DNA of 50,203 bases from JACKLD01 sp049297695 (GTDB taxonomy: Bacteria; Pseudomonadota; Alphaproteobacteria; UBA2136; UBA6156). The notes under the pieces were generated by a model. It had not been told where the DNA came from. It saw only the letters and a program-made list of their open reading frames with translations, and searched no databases. The DNA lies in contig JBAQUT010000046.1 in NCBI GenBank assembly GCA_049297695.1, positions 1-50,203 of the forward strand. Direction: 5' to 3'. The translations under genes and the position numbers were made by a program. Positions 14,481 to 22,788 of this stretch are shown here, piece after piece; positions within the stretch are counted from its first letter, which is position 1; each line of letters begins with the position of its first letter.

Positions 14481-15470
14481 ATGGATGTTTTACAAAACCG
14501 CCGTTTCAGGGTGTATGACCCTGGGTGTGTGGAAAACCGCTACGACAGCACGCTTTCGCCCATTTTGGCAGCTGTGGCACATAGTTTGGGTGTGGCTGTG
14601 GAAACCGACATTATGGCCAGCGAGCTAGACGCTACCGAAGCATTGGTGGCCAACTACGCCACCCATAACAGCCAAGGTTTGATATTAAGCCACTTGGCCA
14701 AAGCACGGACGTATGCAGATGCCCACATGAGTGATGACCTGGAGCAGCATGCGGCGTTCCTAAGGTGGGCCTATGTGGATGCCAACCACCCGTACCTGAA
14801 CCCTGGCAACGCCCTTTCTCGCTTGAACGGCCCTACGGCCCACGGGCGGCTGGTGTTGGGGGGCATTGCCCCGGCCCATGTTTGGCCAGGATACCACCCC
14901 AACCCCCTAACTGAACTGAATGCCTGGGATATTCAACCTAAACCCTGTACCATGGTTCAAGGACTCGACACTTTGATTGCCGTACCCGACCCCAGCATTA
15001 CCGCATTTTTAGAAGCCTATATGGCCTTGAAAAACCCTATGCCGCGTTACCGTACGTTTACCGTGGCCGAGTGGATAGCCGACATGAAACATACGTACCC
15101 CAACCATATTATCCGTGAGCGTGCCTGCACCCGCTTGCTGGAACATGATTTGGCGTATTGCGATACCGTTGTAACCTTGCAAAGCGCTTTGGGTGTTCAG
15201 GCCCTTGCACGGGGCAAACGTGTGGTTGGCACCCCAAACCTGTGCCCTTTGGGGAATGCACACATCCACAAAGGTCTTTACGGGTTTTATAACCCTCGTC
15301 ACCAAGCTAATGCCTTGGCCCAAGTGCTGAGTGTGCAAGCCCCGCTTACCGAACTTTCCCAACCCCACAAAGCCCTTGCCATGCTGATGGAACAAGAAGG
15401 CAAAGCCCGCCACATTGCCCTTGGCGGGCAAACCCACAGCGTGTTGCGCAGCGGCGGGCGGGCAGCTTAA
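14481..15470 (+). CDS. Possible capsule-synthesis-type glycosyltransferase (KpsC/KpsS-like)
   Basis: The 329-residue protein has no signal peptide and should be cytoplasmic. Its C-terminal half contains YCDTVVTLQSALGVQALARG followed by KRVVGTPN and a later GLYGF. This resembles the donor-binding region of capsule polysaccharide synthesis (Caps_synth) proteins, where a 'Vx-t-x-S-x-x-G-x-eAL-x-x-GkpV' motif is characteristic. Those enzymes are beta-Kdo transferases that build the lipid linker of group 2 capsules. The N-terminal half (AVETDIMASELDATEALVAN) matches nothing I know. No other capsule genes are nearby, so the assignment is tentative. Start supported by the abutting promoter. Confidence 0.6.
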   Translation: MDVLQNRRFRVYDPGCVENRYDSTLSPILAAVAHSLGVAVETDIMASELDATEALVANYATHNSQGLILSHLAKARTYADAHMSDDLEQHAAFLRWAYVDANHPYLNPGNALSRLNGPTAHGRLVLGGIAPAHVWPGYHPNPLTELNAWDIQPKPCTMVQGLDTLIAVPDPSITAFLEAYMALKNPMPRYRTFTVAEWIADMKHTYPNHIIRERACTRLLEHDLAYCDTVVTLQSALGVQALARGKRVVGTPNLCPLGNAHIHKGLYGFYNPRHQANALAQVLSVQAPLTELSQPHKALAMLMEQEGKARHIALGGQTHSVLRSGGRAA

Positions 15471-15491
15471 ACAGCTTCCCTTGTGCACTCT

Positions 15492-16652
15492 CTACTTCAG
15501 CCCCAACATCCCCATCATAGAAGATAGGCTGGCGGGGTTGGCTTCTAAAAAGCTCAGGGCCTTGCTGGTGTTCAAATCGTCCAGCAGTGCGTTCATAAAG
15601 CCTTCGGGGGGGGCTTCCGTACCGCCATGCTCGGCCGCTTTACGGCGGAGTTTAGTTAACCGCGTGGCGCAGGCTTCCAGCGCCTGCTCGCTGTAATCCA
15701 CCGGCTTGCGGTAGTGGGTTTGCAGTAGCCACAGGCGGATAGCCATGGGGTCGTGCTTGGCGAGGGCGTCGGGCATCGACACAAAATTCCCCATACTTTT
15801 ACCCATCCGACGGCCTTCAACCGTAATGAACGCACGGTGCATCCACACGTTGGCCATGGGCTGACCGTGGGGCAACAGGGCTTCGCTTTGGGCGATTTCA
15901 CAACTGTGGTGGGGGAACTTCAAATCCTCGCCGCCGCCATGGATATCAAAGGTATCTCCCAAGTGTTTTTTGCTCATGGCCGAGCATTCAATGTGCCAGC
16001 CGGGGCGGCCCAGCGCGGCAAAATGTTTGGCACCGTACTCCGCAGGGTTAAACGCCTGTTCCATTTTGGTGGCGCTTTTGGCGTTGGCTTTCCACAGCAC
16101 AAAGTCGTCGGGGCTTTCTTTTTCGGTATCTTCCGCCACGCGGCTGCCGTGCTGCTGGTCTTCCAGTTTGCGGTTCACCAACGCGCCATAGGCGGGGAAT
16201 TTGCTCACGCGGTACATCACGTCGCCGCTGGGCGTTGCGTAGGCAAAACCTGTGTCTATCAGCGCATCCACCATGGCCACAATCTCGGGCAGGTGCGTGC
16301 TTACCAGCGTGAGTTGGGTGGGCGGTAAGCAGCCAAGCTGGTTCAAGCTATCCTCATAAATGGCGCTGAATTTGGCCGAAAGCTCCACAGGGGTTTGCCC
16401 CGTTTCCGCCGCACGGGTAATAATTTTATCGTCAATATCCGTCACGTTACGCACGTAGGTAACATGCCCTTCGCCGTACACGTGACGCAGCACGCGGAAC
16501 AGCATATCAAACGCCACGGCGGTGGCGGCATTGCCCATGTGGCCGTAATCGTAAGGCGTAATGCCGCAGGCGTACAGGCGCACGTTACGGGCATCGATCG
16601 GCGTAAACGGGGCTTTGGCTTTGGTGAGGGTGTTGTACAAGGTCAGAGTCAT
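15492..16652 (-). CDS. cysS: Cysteinyl-tRNA synthetase, C-terminally short
   Basis: CysRS charges tRNA-Cys. The class I catalytic domain is intact: zinc ligand Cys in YACGITPYD, HIGH-type motif GHMGNA, VRNVTDIDDKI, the zinc-binding WHIECSAMS and HGGGEDLKFPHH, and the KMSKS-type loop RRMGKSMGNF (here MGKS). The product is only 386 residues, whereas family members are usually about 450-490. It ends soon after ALLDDLNTSKAL, so the last ~60-70 residues of the anticodon-binding region are missing. The stop codon is clean with no obvious frameshift, and the downstream gene is convergent. It may be a natural short form. Confidence 0.93.
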   Translation of the reverse strand: MTLTLYNTLTKAKAPFTPIDARNVRLYACGITPYDYGHMGNAATAVAFDMLFRVLRHVYGEGHVTYVRNVTDIDDKIITRAAETGQTPVELSAKFSAIYEDSLNQLGCLPPTQLTLVSTHLPEIVAMVDALIDTGFAYATPSGDVMYRVSKFPAYGALVNRKLEDQQHGSRVAEDTEKESPDDFVLWKANAKSATKMEQAFNPAEYGAKHFAALGRPGWHIECSAMSKKHLGDTFDIHGGGEDLKFPHHSCEIAQSEALLPHGQPMANVWMHRAFITVEGRRMGKSMGNFVSMPDALAKHDPMAIRLWLLQTHYRKPVDYSEQALEACATRLTKLRRKAAEHGGTEAPPEGFMNALLDDLNTSKALSFLEANPASLSSMMGMLGLK

Positions 16653-16740
16653 GAGGTCGGAGTCCTAAGTGATTGTCAGTTAGCAGTTTAGCAAATGGTT
16701 TAGGGCGAGGCTAGTTTGATGTGTACGGGGCATTGGCCCT

Positions 16741-16780
16741 GGATGCCCGCCTGCGCGGGCATGACGCACGAACGTGCGTC
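16741..16780. repeat. Double-hairpin palindromic element between cysS and gltX
   Basis: GGATGCCCGCCTGCGCGGGC followed by ATGACGCACGAACGTGCGTC forms two hairpins, GCCCGCctgCGCGGGC and GACGCACgaacGTGCGTC. The first is the element also found in frame inside ligA (5510). The second hairpin includes the first bases of the gltX stop codon and may work as its 3' stabiliser. Confidence 0.8.
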
Positions 16781-18257
16781 AACACGCTTCCTCGGTAGGT
16801 TTATCCTCCACCACCACCGCACCAAACACATCACGGGCGGCTTTTAGCCTATCCCGCGTTTGGGCGCGGCCCAGAAGTTCCATGCTTTCGGTGAGAGGCA
16901 ACCCTTGGGCTTTGCCGCCAATGGCAATAAACAACGGCGCGGTGATGAACTTGGCTTTGTGGCCCAGCGGCGTTTCCATGGCTTTGATGGCTTCCCACAA
17001 GGCGGGGGCCGTGAACGTGGGTGTTTTTTCCACCATCTCCAGCACGGCGGAAAGGATGGCGGCGGTTTGTTCCGGCGTGGTTTTCAGGCCTGCAAAATGC
17101 TCGGGCGTGAGGCCAAAGCTGTTAACAAACAGGGGCGCCACCCACGTGGGAAGCTCGGAGAACTTACCCGCGCGGCTGCGGGCCAGCAGCAGGGCTTTGG
17201 TCAGCTTGTCATCCCGCATCGCCCATGTTTGCACGTGCTTCAAATATTGCTCGTCGGTCAGCTTTTCGCGCATCCAACGGCCGTTGAACCAATCCAGTTT
17301 GCCAATATCAAACACAGCACCAGCTTTGCTCACCACGCTGGTATCAAACTTGGCAAAGTAGCCATTTAAATCCATCAGTTCGTCTTCGCCTTCCGCCATG
17401 CGCACAAAGGGTTGGCCGAGGAAGTTCAAAATGGCTTCCGGCAAGTACCCTTGCGCTTGAAACCACCGCAGGCTAGTATGGTTTTTCCGCTTGGAAAGCT
17501 TGGTGCGGTCGGCATTGCGCCACACGGGGAAATGCACGATTTTGGGCATTTGCCAGCCAAAATATTCGTACAGCTTGATATGCTTGGGCGTGCTGGGGAT
17601 GTACTCGTCGCCGCGCACCATGTGGGTGATACCCATCAGGTGGTCGTCTACCACCACCGCAAAGTGGTAGGTGGGCAAACCGTCGGCTTTCATCAGCACC
17701 TGCATGTCAATATCGCTCCACGGGATGCTCACCTCGCCGTAAATTTCATCGGTAAACGTGCAGATACCTTCGGTGGGCACTTTCATCCGCAGCACGTGGG
17801 GCTCACCAGCAGCCTTACGCTTTTCAACCTCTTCCTTGGAAAGCTTCATGCACGCGCCATCGTACATGGGTTTTTGACCCATTTTGCGTTGCAGGGTGCG
17901 CATGGTGTCCAACCGTTCCGCCGTGCAAAAGCAGGTGAAGGCGTGGCCTTTGACTTCCAGCTCGGCGGCGTATTTTGCATAAATGGCTTTGCGTTCGGTT
18001 TGGCGGTAGGGGCCGTGGGGGCCGCCTGCGGCGGGCGATTCGTCGAACTTAAAACCCAGCCAGGCCATGCATTCGTAAATGCTGTGCTCGCTGGCTTCGG
18101 TGCTGCGGAGTTGGTCGGTGTCTTCAATCCGCATAATCAGCTTACCGCCGCCCCCTTGGTGGATGAGGGCCATGTTGATCATGGTGGCATAGGCCAACCC
18201 GATGTGGGGTTCACCGGTGGGAGATGGGGCGATGCGGACGCGGGCTTCGGGTTTCAT
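16779..18257 (-). CDS. gltX: Glutamyl-tRNA synthetase
   Basis: GltX charges tRNA-Glu (and tRNA-Gln in organisms that use the GatCAB amidotransferase route; no gat genes are in this window). The 492-residue product has normal length. The class I signature APSPTGEPHIGLAYATMIN holds the HIGH motif near residue 18; MRIEDTDQLRS follows, and DRTKLSKRKNHTS is the KMSKS loop near residue 260. The C-terminal all-helical anticodon-binding domain runs to the end. The stop codon overlaps a palindromic repeat. It sits close downstream of secA (31 bp), and may be co-transcribed with it. Confidence 0.96.
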   Translation of the reverse strand: MKPEARVRIAPSPTGEPHIGLAYATMINMALIHQGGGGKLIMRIEDTDQLRSTEASEHSIYECMAWLGFKFDESPAAGGPHGPYRQTERKAIYAKYAAELEVKGHAFTCFCTAERLDTMRTLQRKMGQKPMYDGACMKLSKEEVEKRKAAGEPHVLRMKVPTEGICTFTDEIYGEVSIPWSDIDMQVLMKADGLPTYHFAVVVDDHLMGITHMVRGDEYIPSTPKHIKLYEYFGWQMPKIVHFPVWRNADRTKLSKRKNHTSLRWFQAQGYLPEAILNFLGQPFVRMAEGEDELMDLNGYFAKFDTSVVSKAGAVFDIGKLDWFNGRWMREKLTDEQYLKHVQTWAMRDDKLTKALLLARSRAGKFSELPTWVAPLFVNSFGLTPEHFAGLKTTPEQTAAILSAVLEMVEKTPTFTAPALWEAIKAMETPLGHKAKFITAPLFIAIGGKAQGLPLTESMELLGRAQTRDRLKAARDVFGAVVVEDKPTEEAC

Positions 18258-18288
18258 AATGTGTTGTATCCTCTTTCAACGCTTTTGG

Positions 18289-21045
18289 CTAGGCTGCCTT
18301 GGCTTTTCCCAACCGCCCCACATTGCCGTGGCATTGCTTGAAGCGCGCGCCACTGCCACACGGGCACGGGTTGTTGCGGGGGATGCGCGTATCCAGCGGG
18401 TTGAGGGCCTCCCAGCTACTTACGCCCAAGTTTTCCGGGCTTAGGCTTGGCAGCCCCGCGGGAGGGGCTTGAGGCTTTGGGCGGGGGGGGATGACCTCGT
18501 CCAATTCCGTTACGGGCTCGCCTTGCTCATTCGGGTGGGTGAGTTTCAAGTTTTGAGGTGGTTGGGGCGCCATCTGCCCTTCTTCCACCAGTTTCACGCG
18601 GGCCAGCAGGCCCACGGTATCGCGCTTTACGTTGGCCAGCAATTCTTCAAACAACACGTAGCTTTCGCGGGCAAATTCGTTGATGGGGTCTTTTTGGGCG
18701 TAGCCGCGCAGGTTGATGCCGCGCCGCAAGTAATCCAGCACCTGCAAGTGCTGGCGCCATTTTCCGTCCAGCACTTGCAGCAGCACGCTGCGCTGAATGG
18801 CTGCCATGGCCTCGGGCCGGAACTCGGTTTTTTTGGCAGCCCATGCGGCATCCACCATGGCGGTGGCTTTGGTGATGATATCCCCCGCATCATCCGCCCC
18901 CACGTACCATTGCTCCACGGGCGCCTCAATGTTGAACCATTTGGCTAACCCTTCCCGCAGCACGGCGGGCTGCCATTGCTCGGGCAAGGTGCCTACGGGC
19001 ATGGCCTGTTCCAACAGTTCGGCCAGCAAATCATGCCGATACGCTTCCACGCTGTCGGTAATATCGTCGGCCTTCAAAATTTGCGTGCGCTGGTCGTATA
19101 TCACTTTGCGTTGTTCGTTCAACACATCGTCAAATTTCAGCACGTGTTTGCGCACGTCAAAGTGAAGGCCTTCAATTTTCCGCTGGGCGGTCTCGATGCT
19201 TTTGGCAATCCACGGGTGCTGAATGGCCTCGTCGTCGGGCATGTTCAATCGCGCCATCAGGGCATCCAAACTGGGGGCAAAGCGTTTGATCAAGTCATCC
19301 TGCAAGCTGAGGTAAAACACGCTGCTGCCCACGTCGCCTTGGCGGCCACTGCGGCCCCGCAATTGGTTGTCAATCCGGCGGGATTCGTGGCGTTCGGTTC
19401 CAATCACCCGCAAGCCACCAGCATCCATCACGGCGGCATGTTCCTCCGCATGTTGGGCTTTTAGGCGGGTGCGTTCGGCCTCGTCAATCACATCCCGCAA
19501 CATCAGTTCTAAGTTACCGCCTAGCTTAATATCCGTCCCTCGCCCCGCCATGTTGGTGGCAATGGTGACGGCGCCCAAACGCCCTGCTTGGGCGATAATC
19601 TCGGCCTCTTGCTCGTGGAAGCGGGCGTTGAGAACTTGGTGGGGCACACCTTGCTCTTTCAAAAAATTCGAAACCTCTTCGCTGCGCTCAATGCTGGCCG
19701 TACCCACCAGCACGGACTGGCCACGGGTGTGGCAATCGGCAATGTCTTTAATCAGCGCCTTCATTTTGCCTTCTTTGGTACGGTAAATAATATCCGCCTC
19801 ATCCAACCGCTTCACGGTGATGTTGGTGGGCATGGCAATCACACTCAGGCCGTAAATGCTTTCAAACTCTTCTTCTTCCGTCAGGGCCGTACCGGTCATA
19901 CCGCCCAGCTTGGGGTACAGGCGGAAATAATTTTGAAACGTGATGCTGGCCATGGTTTGGTTTTCTTGTTGGATGGCCACGCTTTCTTTCGCTTCAATGG
20001 CTTGGTGCAGCCCATCGCTCAAGCGGCGGCCAGGCATCATACGGCCCGTAAATTCGTCAATCAGCACCACTTGGCCGTCTTTCAAAATATATTCCACATC
20101 CCGCCGGAACAGCACATGGGCCCGCAACGCTTGGTTCACGTGGTGCACCAGCTGCACGTTGTGGGGGTCGTACAAGTTACCGTCGTCGGCCATCAAGCCC
20201 TTTGCTTTTAAAAAGGCCTCGGCTTTGTCGGTGCCTTCTTCGGTAAGGTGCGCGGTGCGCTGCTTTTCGTCAATCTCGTAATCGGCACCGGCCACCAGTG
20301 TTGGGGCAATGGCATTCACCGTGAGGTATAGCTCGGTTTTATCGTCGGCGGGGCCGCTGATGATGAGCGGGGTGCGCGATTCATCAATCAAAATGCTATC
20401 CACCTCGTCCACAATGGCAAAGTTCAGGGGGCGTTGTACTTGCATGGCGGGGCTTAGGGCCATGTTATCCCGCAAGTAATCAAACCCTAGTTCGTTGTTG
20501 GTGGCGTAGGTAATATCTGCCGCGTAGGCCGCCTTGCGCTCGGTAGGGTTTTGGCCGTGCACAATAAAACTGGTGGTTAACCCCAATTTGGCAAACACTT
20601 GGGCCATCCACTGGCTGTCGCGGCGGGCCAAGTAATCATTCACGGTTACCACGTGCACGCCTTTGCCTGTCAGGGCGTTTAGGTAGGCGGGCAAGGTGGC
20701 AACTAAGGTTTTCCCCTCACCGGTTTTCATCTCGGTAATGCGGTTGTTGTGCAGCACCACACCCCCCAGCAATTGCACATCAAACATGCGCAAGCCCAAG
20801 GCCCGCTTGGCGGCTTCCCGCACGGCGGCAAAGGCGGGCACCAGCAGGTCATCCAAGGGCATTCCTTTAGCCAATTGAGCCTTAAATTCCAGCGTTTTGG
20901 CAGCTAATTGCTCGTCGGTCAGCTTGGCCAACGCCTCTTCTTGCGCGTTAATGGCGCCCACGTAGTGTTGGATGCTTTTCACATACCGACTGGAGCTATC
21001 GCCAAACCAGTTGGCCCATGCTTTTTTCATGCCTGCTAACACCAT
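18289..21045 (-). CDS. secA: Preprotein translocase ATPase SecA
   Basis: SecA drives unfolded preproteins through SecYEG using ATP; secY is also in this window. The 918-residue product is complete: Walker A MKTGEGKTLVATLPAYLNAL near residue 103, VHVVTVNDYLARRDS, the DEAD-like VDEVDSILIDESRTPLI, IATNMAGRGTDIKLGG and RGRSGRQGD of the second motor domain. It ends with the zinc-binding SEC-C motif CPCGSGARFKQCHG. The start ATG at 21045 has GGGGGAG 8 nt upstream, and a second in-frame ATG five codons later is less well placed. The gene order parvulin lipoprotein / M23 peptidase / secA is consistent with a proteobacterium. Confidence 0.98.
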   Translation of the reverse strand: MVLAGMKKAWANWFGDSSSRYVKSIQHYVGAINAQEEALAKLTDEQLAAKTLEFKAQLAKGMPLDDLLVPAFAAVREAAKRALGLRMFDVQLLGGVVLHNNRITEMKTGEGKTLVATLPAYLNALTGKGVHVVTVNDYLARRDSQWMAQVFAKLGLTTSFIVHGQNPTERKAAYAADITYATNNELGFDYLRDNMALSPAMQVQRPLNFAIVDEVDSILIDESRTPLIISGPADDKTELYLTVNAIAPTLVAGADYEIDEKQRTAHLTEEGTDKAEAFLKAKGLMADDGNLYDPHNVQLVHHVNQALRAHVLFRRDVEYILKDGQVVLIDEFTGRMMPGRRLSDGLHQAIEAKESVAIQQENQTMASITFQNYFRLYPKLGGMTGTALTEEEEFESIYGLSVIAMPTNITVKRLDEADIIYRTKEGKMKALIKDIADCHTRGQSVLVGTASIERSEEVSNFLKEQGVPHQVLNARFHEQEAEIIAQAGRLGAVTIATNMAGRGTDIKLGGNLELMLRDVIDEAERTRLKAQHAEEHAAVMDAGGLRVIGTERHESRRIDNQLRGRSGRQGDVGSSVFYLSLQDDLIKRFAPSLDALMARLNMPDDEAIQHPWIAKSIETAQRKIEGLHFDVRKHVLKFDDVLNEQRKVIYDQRTQILKADDITDSVEAYRHDLLAELLEQAMPVGTLPEQWQPAVLREGLAKWFNIEAPVEQWYVGADDAGDIITKATAMVDAAWAAKKTEFRPEAMAAIQRSVLLQVLDGKWRQHLQVLDYLRRGINLRGYAQKDPINEFARESYVLFEELLANVKRDTVGLLARVKLVEEGQMAPQPPQNLKLTHPNEQGEPVTELDEVIPPRPKPQAPPAGLPSLSPENLGVSSWEALNPLDTRIPRNNPCPCGSGARFKQCHGNVGRLGKAKAA

Positions 21046-21126
21046 ATCGGTACTCCCCCATTTCAGGCGGAATGTAGCGGGTTTAAGGCCATTTTGAAAG
21101 GCAAAACGGGCACAAATGCTGGTTTG

Positions 21127-21486
21127 TTAGGCAAGGGTAAGGGTGGCCGCTTCTGTATGAAGGAGCTTTTCAGCCAAATCCACAACATTTTCCGTTTTAA
21201 ACACGGGATACCATGGATTTAAGGTTGCAATACCTGCATGATTCTCACTTCCCACCCAATGACGTTCTGACACCTCGTTTTTTCCAAAATTATCGGCATA
21301 AACATACATAAATTTCTTAGGGTTCTCTCCCTTTGAAACAATAAACCCACCCGACATAGAAAAGTTACTTGCCTTGGCAGGGTTGCTACGCGTCAAGCTG
21401 TAGGTGTTAAAGCCAGCCTCACTCAATGCCGTGGCTGTTTTTACCATAAGGTCAAAATCAACTGTTTGTTCGTAATGCGAGGCCAT
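21127..21486 (-). CDS. AT-rich orphan protein, 119 residues, unknown function
   Basis: I do not recognise a family. The product is soluble and mixed alpha/beta, with no signal peptide. Residues about 20-55 (LSEAGFNTYSLTRSNPAKA, then FIVSKGEN) resemble a segment of the orphan at 6084-6509, suggesting a small paralogous family. A strong promoter (TTGACA-N17-TATATA) and a good Shine-Dalgarno (AGGAGA) precede the ATG, so expression is likely. It interrupts the secA / M23 peptidase neighbourhood and is more AT-rich than both neighbours. Confidence 0.8.
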   Translation of the reverse strand: MASHYEQTVDFDLMVKTATALSEAGFNTYSLTRSNPAKASNFSMSGGFIVSKGENPKKFMYVYADNFGKNEVSERHWVGSENHAGIATLNPWYPVFKTENVVDLAEKLLHTEAATLTLA

Positions 21487-21511
21487 GACGTTTTATCTCC
21501 TGTTAGCCATC

Positions 21512-21540
21512 TATATATGTATACCATACTTGTATGTCAA
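21512..21540 (-). promoter_or_regulatory. Strong sigma-70 promoter of the orphan at 21127-21486
   Basis: On the minus strand TTGACA (21540-21535), exactly 17 nt, TATATA (21517-21512), followed by a 25-nt leader with AGGAGA. It is the closest match to consensus that I found in the window. The promoter overlaps the 3' end region of the M23 peptidase gene. Confidence 0.65.
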
Positions 21541-21546
21541 GTACGT

Positions 21547-22584
21547 TTATCGGGTTGCCGTTTTCCCGCCCCGCATCCCTGCCATTAGCTCTTTGCCTTT
21601 GCCGTTGCGGGCCATTTGCATCACATCCAAGCGGGTGTCCTTAATGAACGGGTAGGGGTTTAGGGCCTGGCCGTCTTTCCGGATTTCAAAATGCAGGTGG
21701 CTGCCCGTGCTGCGGCCGGTGTTGCCCATCAGGGCAATCAGGTCGCCCGGTTGCACGCGCTGGCCTTCCACTGCAAACCGTTTGGAAAGGTGGGCGTAAC
21801 GACTGCTGAAGCCGCCAGTGTGCTTCACTTCAATCAGGTTCCCGTAGCCAAAACGCCAGCCTGCAAACACCACCACGCCTTCGCCGGCCGAAACCACAGG
21901 AGTACCCACGCTGTCGGCAATATCAAACCCGCTGTGCATGGCACGGCCGCCGCGCACGGGGTCGATCCGCCAGCCAAAGGTAGAGCTCATGCGGCTGGTA
22001 TCCGCCATAACAGGCCAGAAGTACGGCAATCCATCGTTGGTAGGGCCAAGGGCTTTGCGGATGGACATAGCAAGACTGGTTTCCAGCGCCAGTTCGGCAT
22101 AATCCGCCTTGGTTTGAACCAGACCCAGCTGGGCCTTCATATCCTCAATATCCAACTCCCCCAGGGTGCTGTCTGCCAGCGGGCCCCCTTTTCCTGCGGC
22201 GTCGTCTTCCGAGGCCGTGATAAGGGTACCTTCCGCTTCCAGCTTGCTGCCCAGGGCGTCAAATCTATCTAGCCGCAACTGCAAGGTGCCAAGCTCTTGG
22301 GCTATCACCTTCATTTGCTCGCGCTCGGCGTCGCGCTGGCGCTTCAAATCGTCAATCAGGGCCAAATAATGCTTGGCCTGTTCATCACCCGTAATGGCGG
22401 CGGCAAAGCGGGCACGGCCCACATCCCCCGCCAAAGCCAAAGCCAACCAACCCGAAACCATGAAAATGACAGCCACAAGGGCGTAAGCGCTACGGAAACG
22501 AAGAGTGCGCACCGAACCCGTGTCGGTCAAAGCAACCGAGACAAACGTACGGTGGGCCAACAAATCGCGGATAGATTGCATCAT
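21547..22584 (-). CDS. Membrane-anchored M23/LytM-family peptidase or amidase activator
   Basis: M23 proteins cut peptide cross-links in peptidoglycan, or activate amidases when catalytic residues are lost. This 345-residue protein has a cytoplasmic N-terminus, one membrane segment (AYALVAVIFMVSGWLALALA, about residues 33-52), a coiled coil (about 65-160) and a C-terminal LytM domain. The zinc ligands are present: HSGFDIAD (H-x3-D) and GSHLHFEI (H-x-H), so catalytic activity is likely. AGGAG lies 8 nt before the first of two ATG codons. It is divergent from the parvulin lipoprotein gene. Confidence 0.93.
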   Translation of the reverse strand: MMQSIRDLLAHRTFVSVALTDTGSVRTLRFRSAYALVAVIFMVSGWLALALAGDVGRARFAAAITGDEQAKHYLALIDDLKRQRDAEREQMKVIAQELGTLQLRLDRFDALGSKLEAEGTLITASEDDAAGKGGPLADSTLGELDIEDMKAQLGLVQTKADYAELALETSLAMSIRKALGPTNDGLPYFWPVMADTSRMSSTFGWRIDPVRGGRAMHSGFDIADSVGTPVVSAGEGVVVFAGWRFGYGNLIEVKHTGGFSSRYAHLSKRFAVEGQRVQPGDLIALMGNTGRSTGSHLHFEIRKDGQALNPYPFIKDTRLDVMQMARNGKGKELMAGMRGGKTATR

Positions 22585-22623
22585 GATGCGCTCCTACACC
22601 AAGCCTAGGCCTGTGGTGGAACC

Positions 22624-22770
22624 ATGGTCAAGCTCAAGGCTTACCAAAGGGGCAAAGCTGCGATGGGATTCATCACCTTTGCGGAAGAGGGGCTTGCAAA
22701 TGGGCCACATGTTAGGCAGGTTATGGCCATGGGCGGCGGGATTGTCAACCCCTCACCATTTATCAAATAA
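22624..22770 (+). CDS. Possible 48-residue ORF upstream of the parvulin gene
   Basis: An ATG at 22624 opens 48 codons ending at TAA 22768-22770, just before the Shine-Dalgarno of the next gene. The product begins MVKLKAYQRGKAAMGF and ends GGGIVNPSPFIK. It resembles nothing I know and has only a weak GGTGG before the ATG. It could be a leader peptide or chance in a 204-bp gap. Confidence 0.22.
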   Translation: MVKLKAYQRGKAAMGFITFAEEGLANGPHVRQVMAMGGGIVNPSPFIK

Positions 22771-22788
22771 AACAAAAGGATGTAAACC

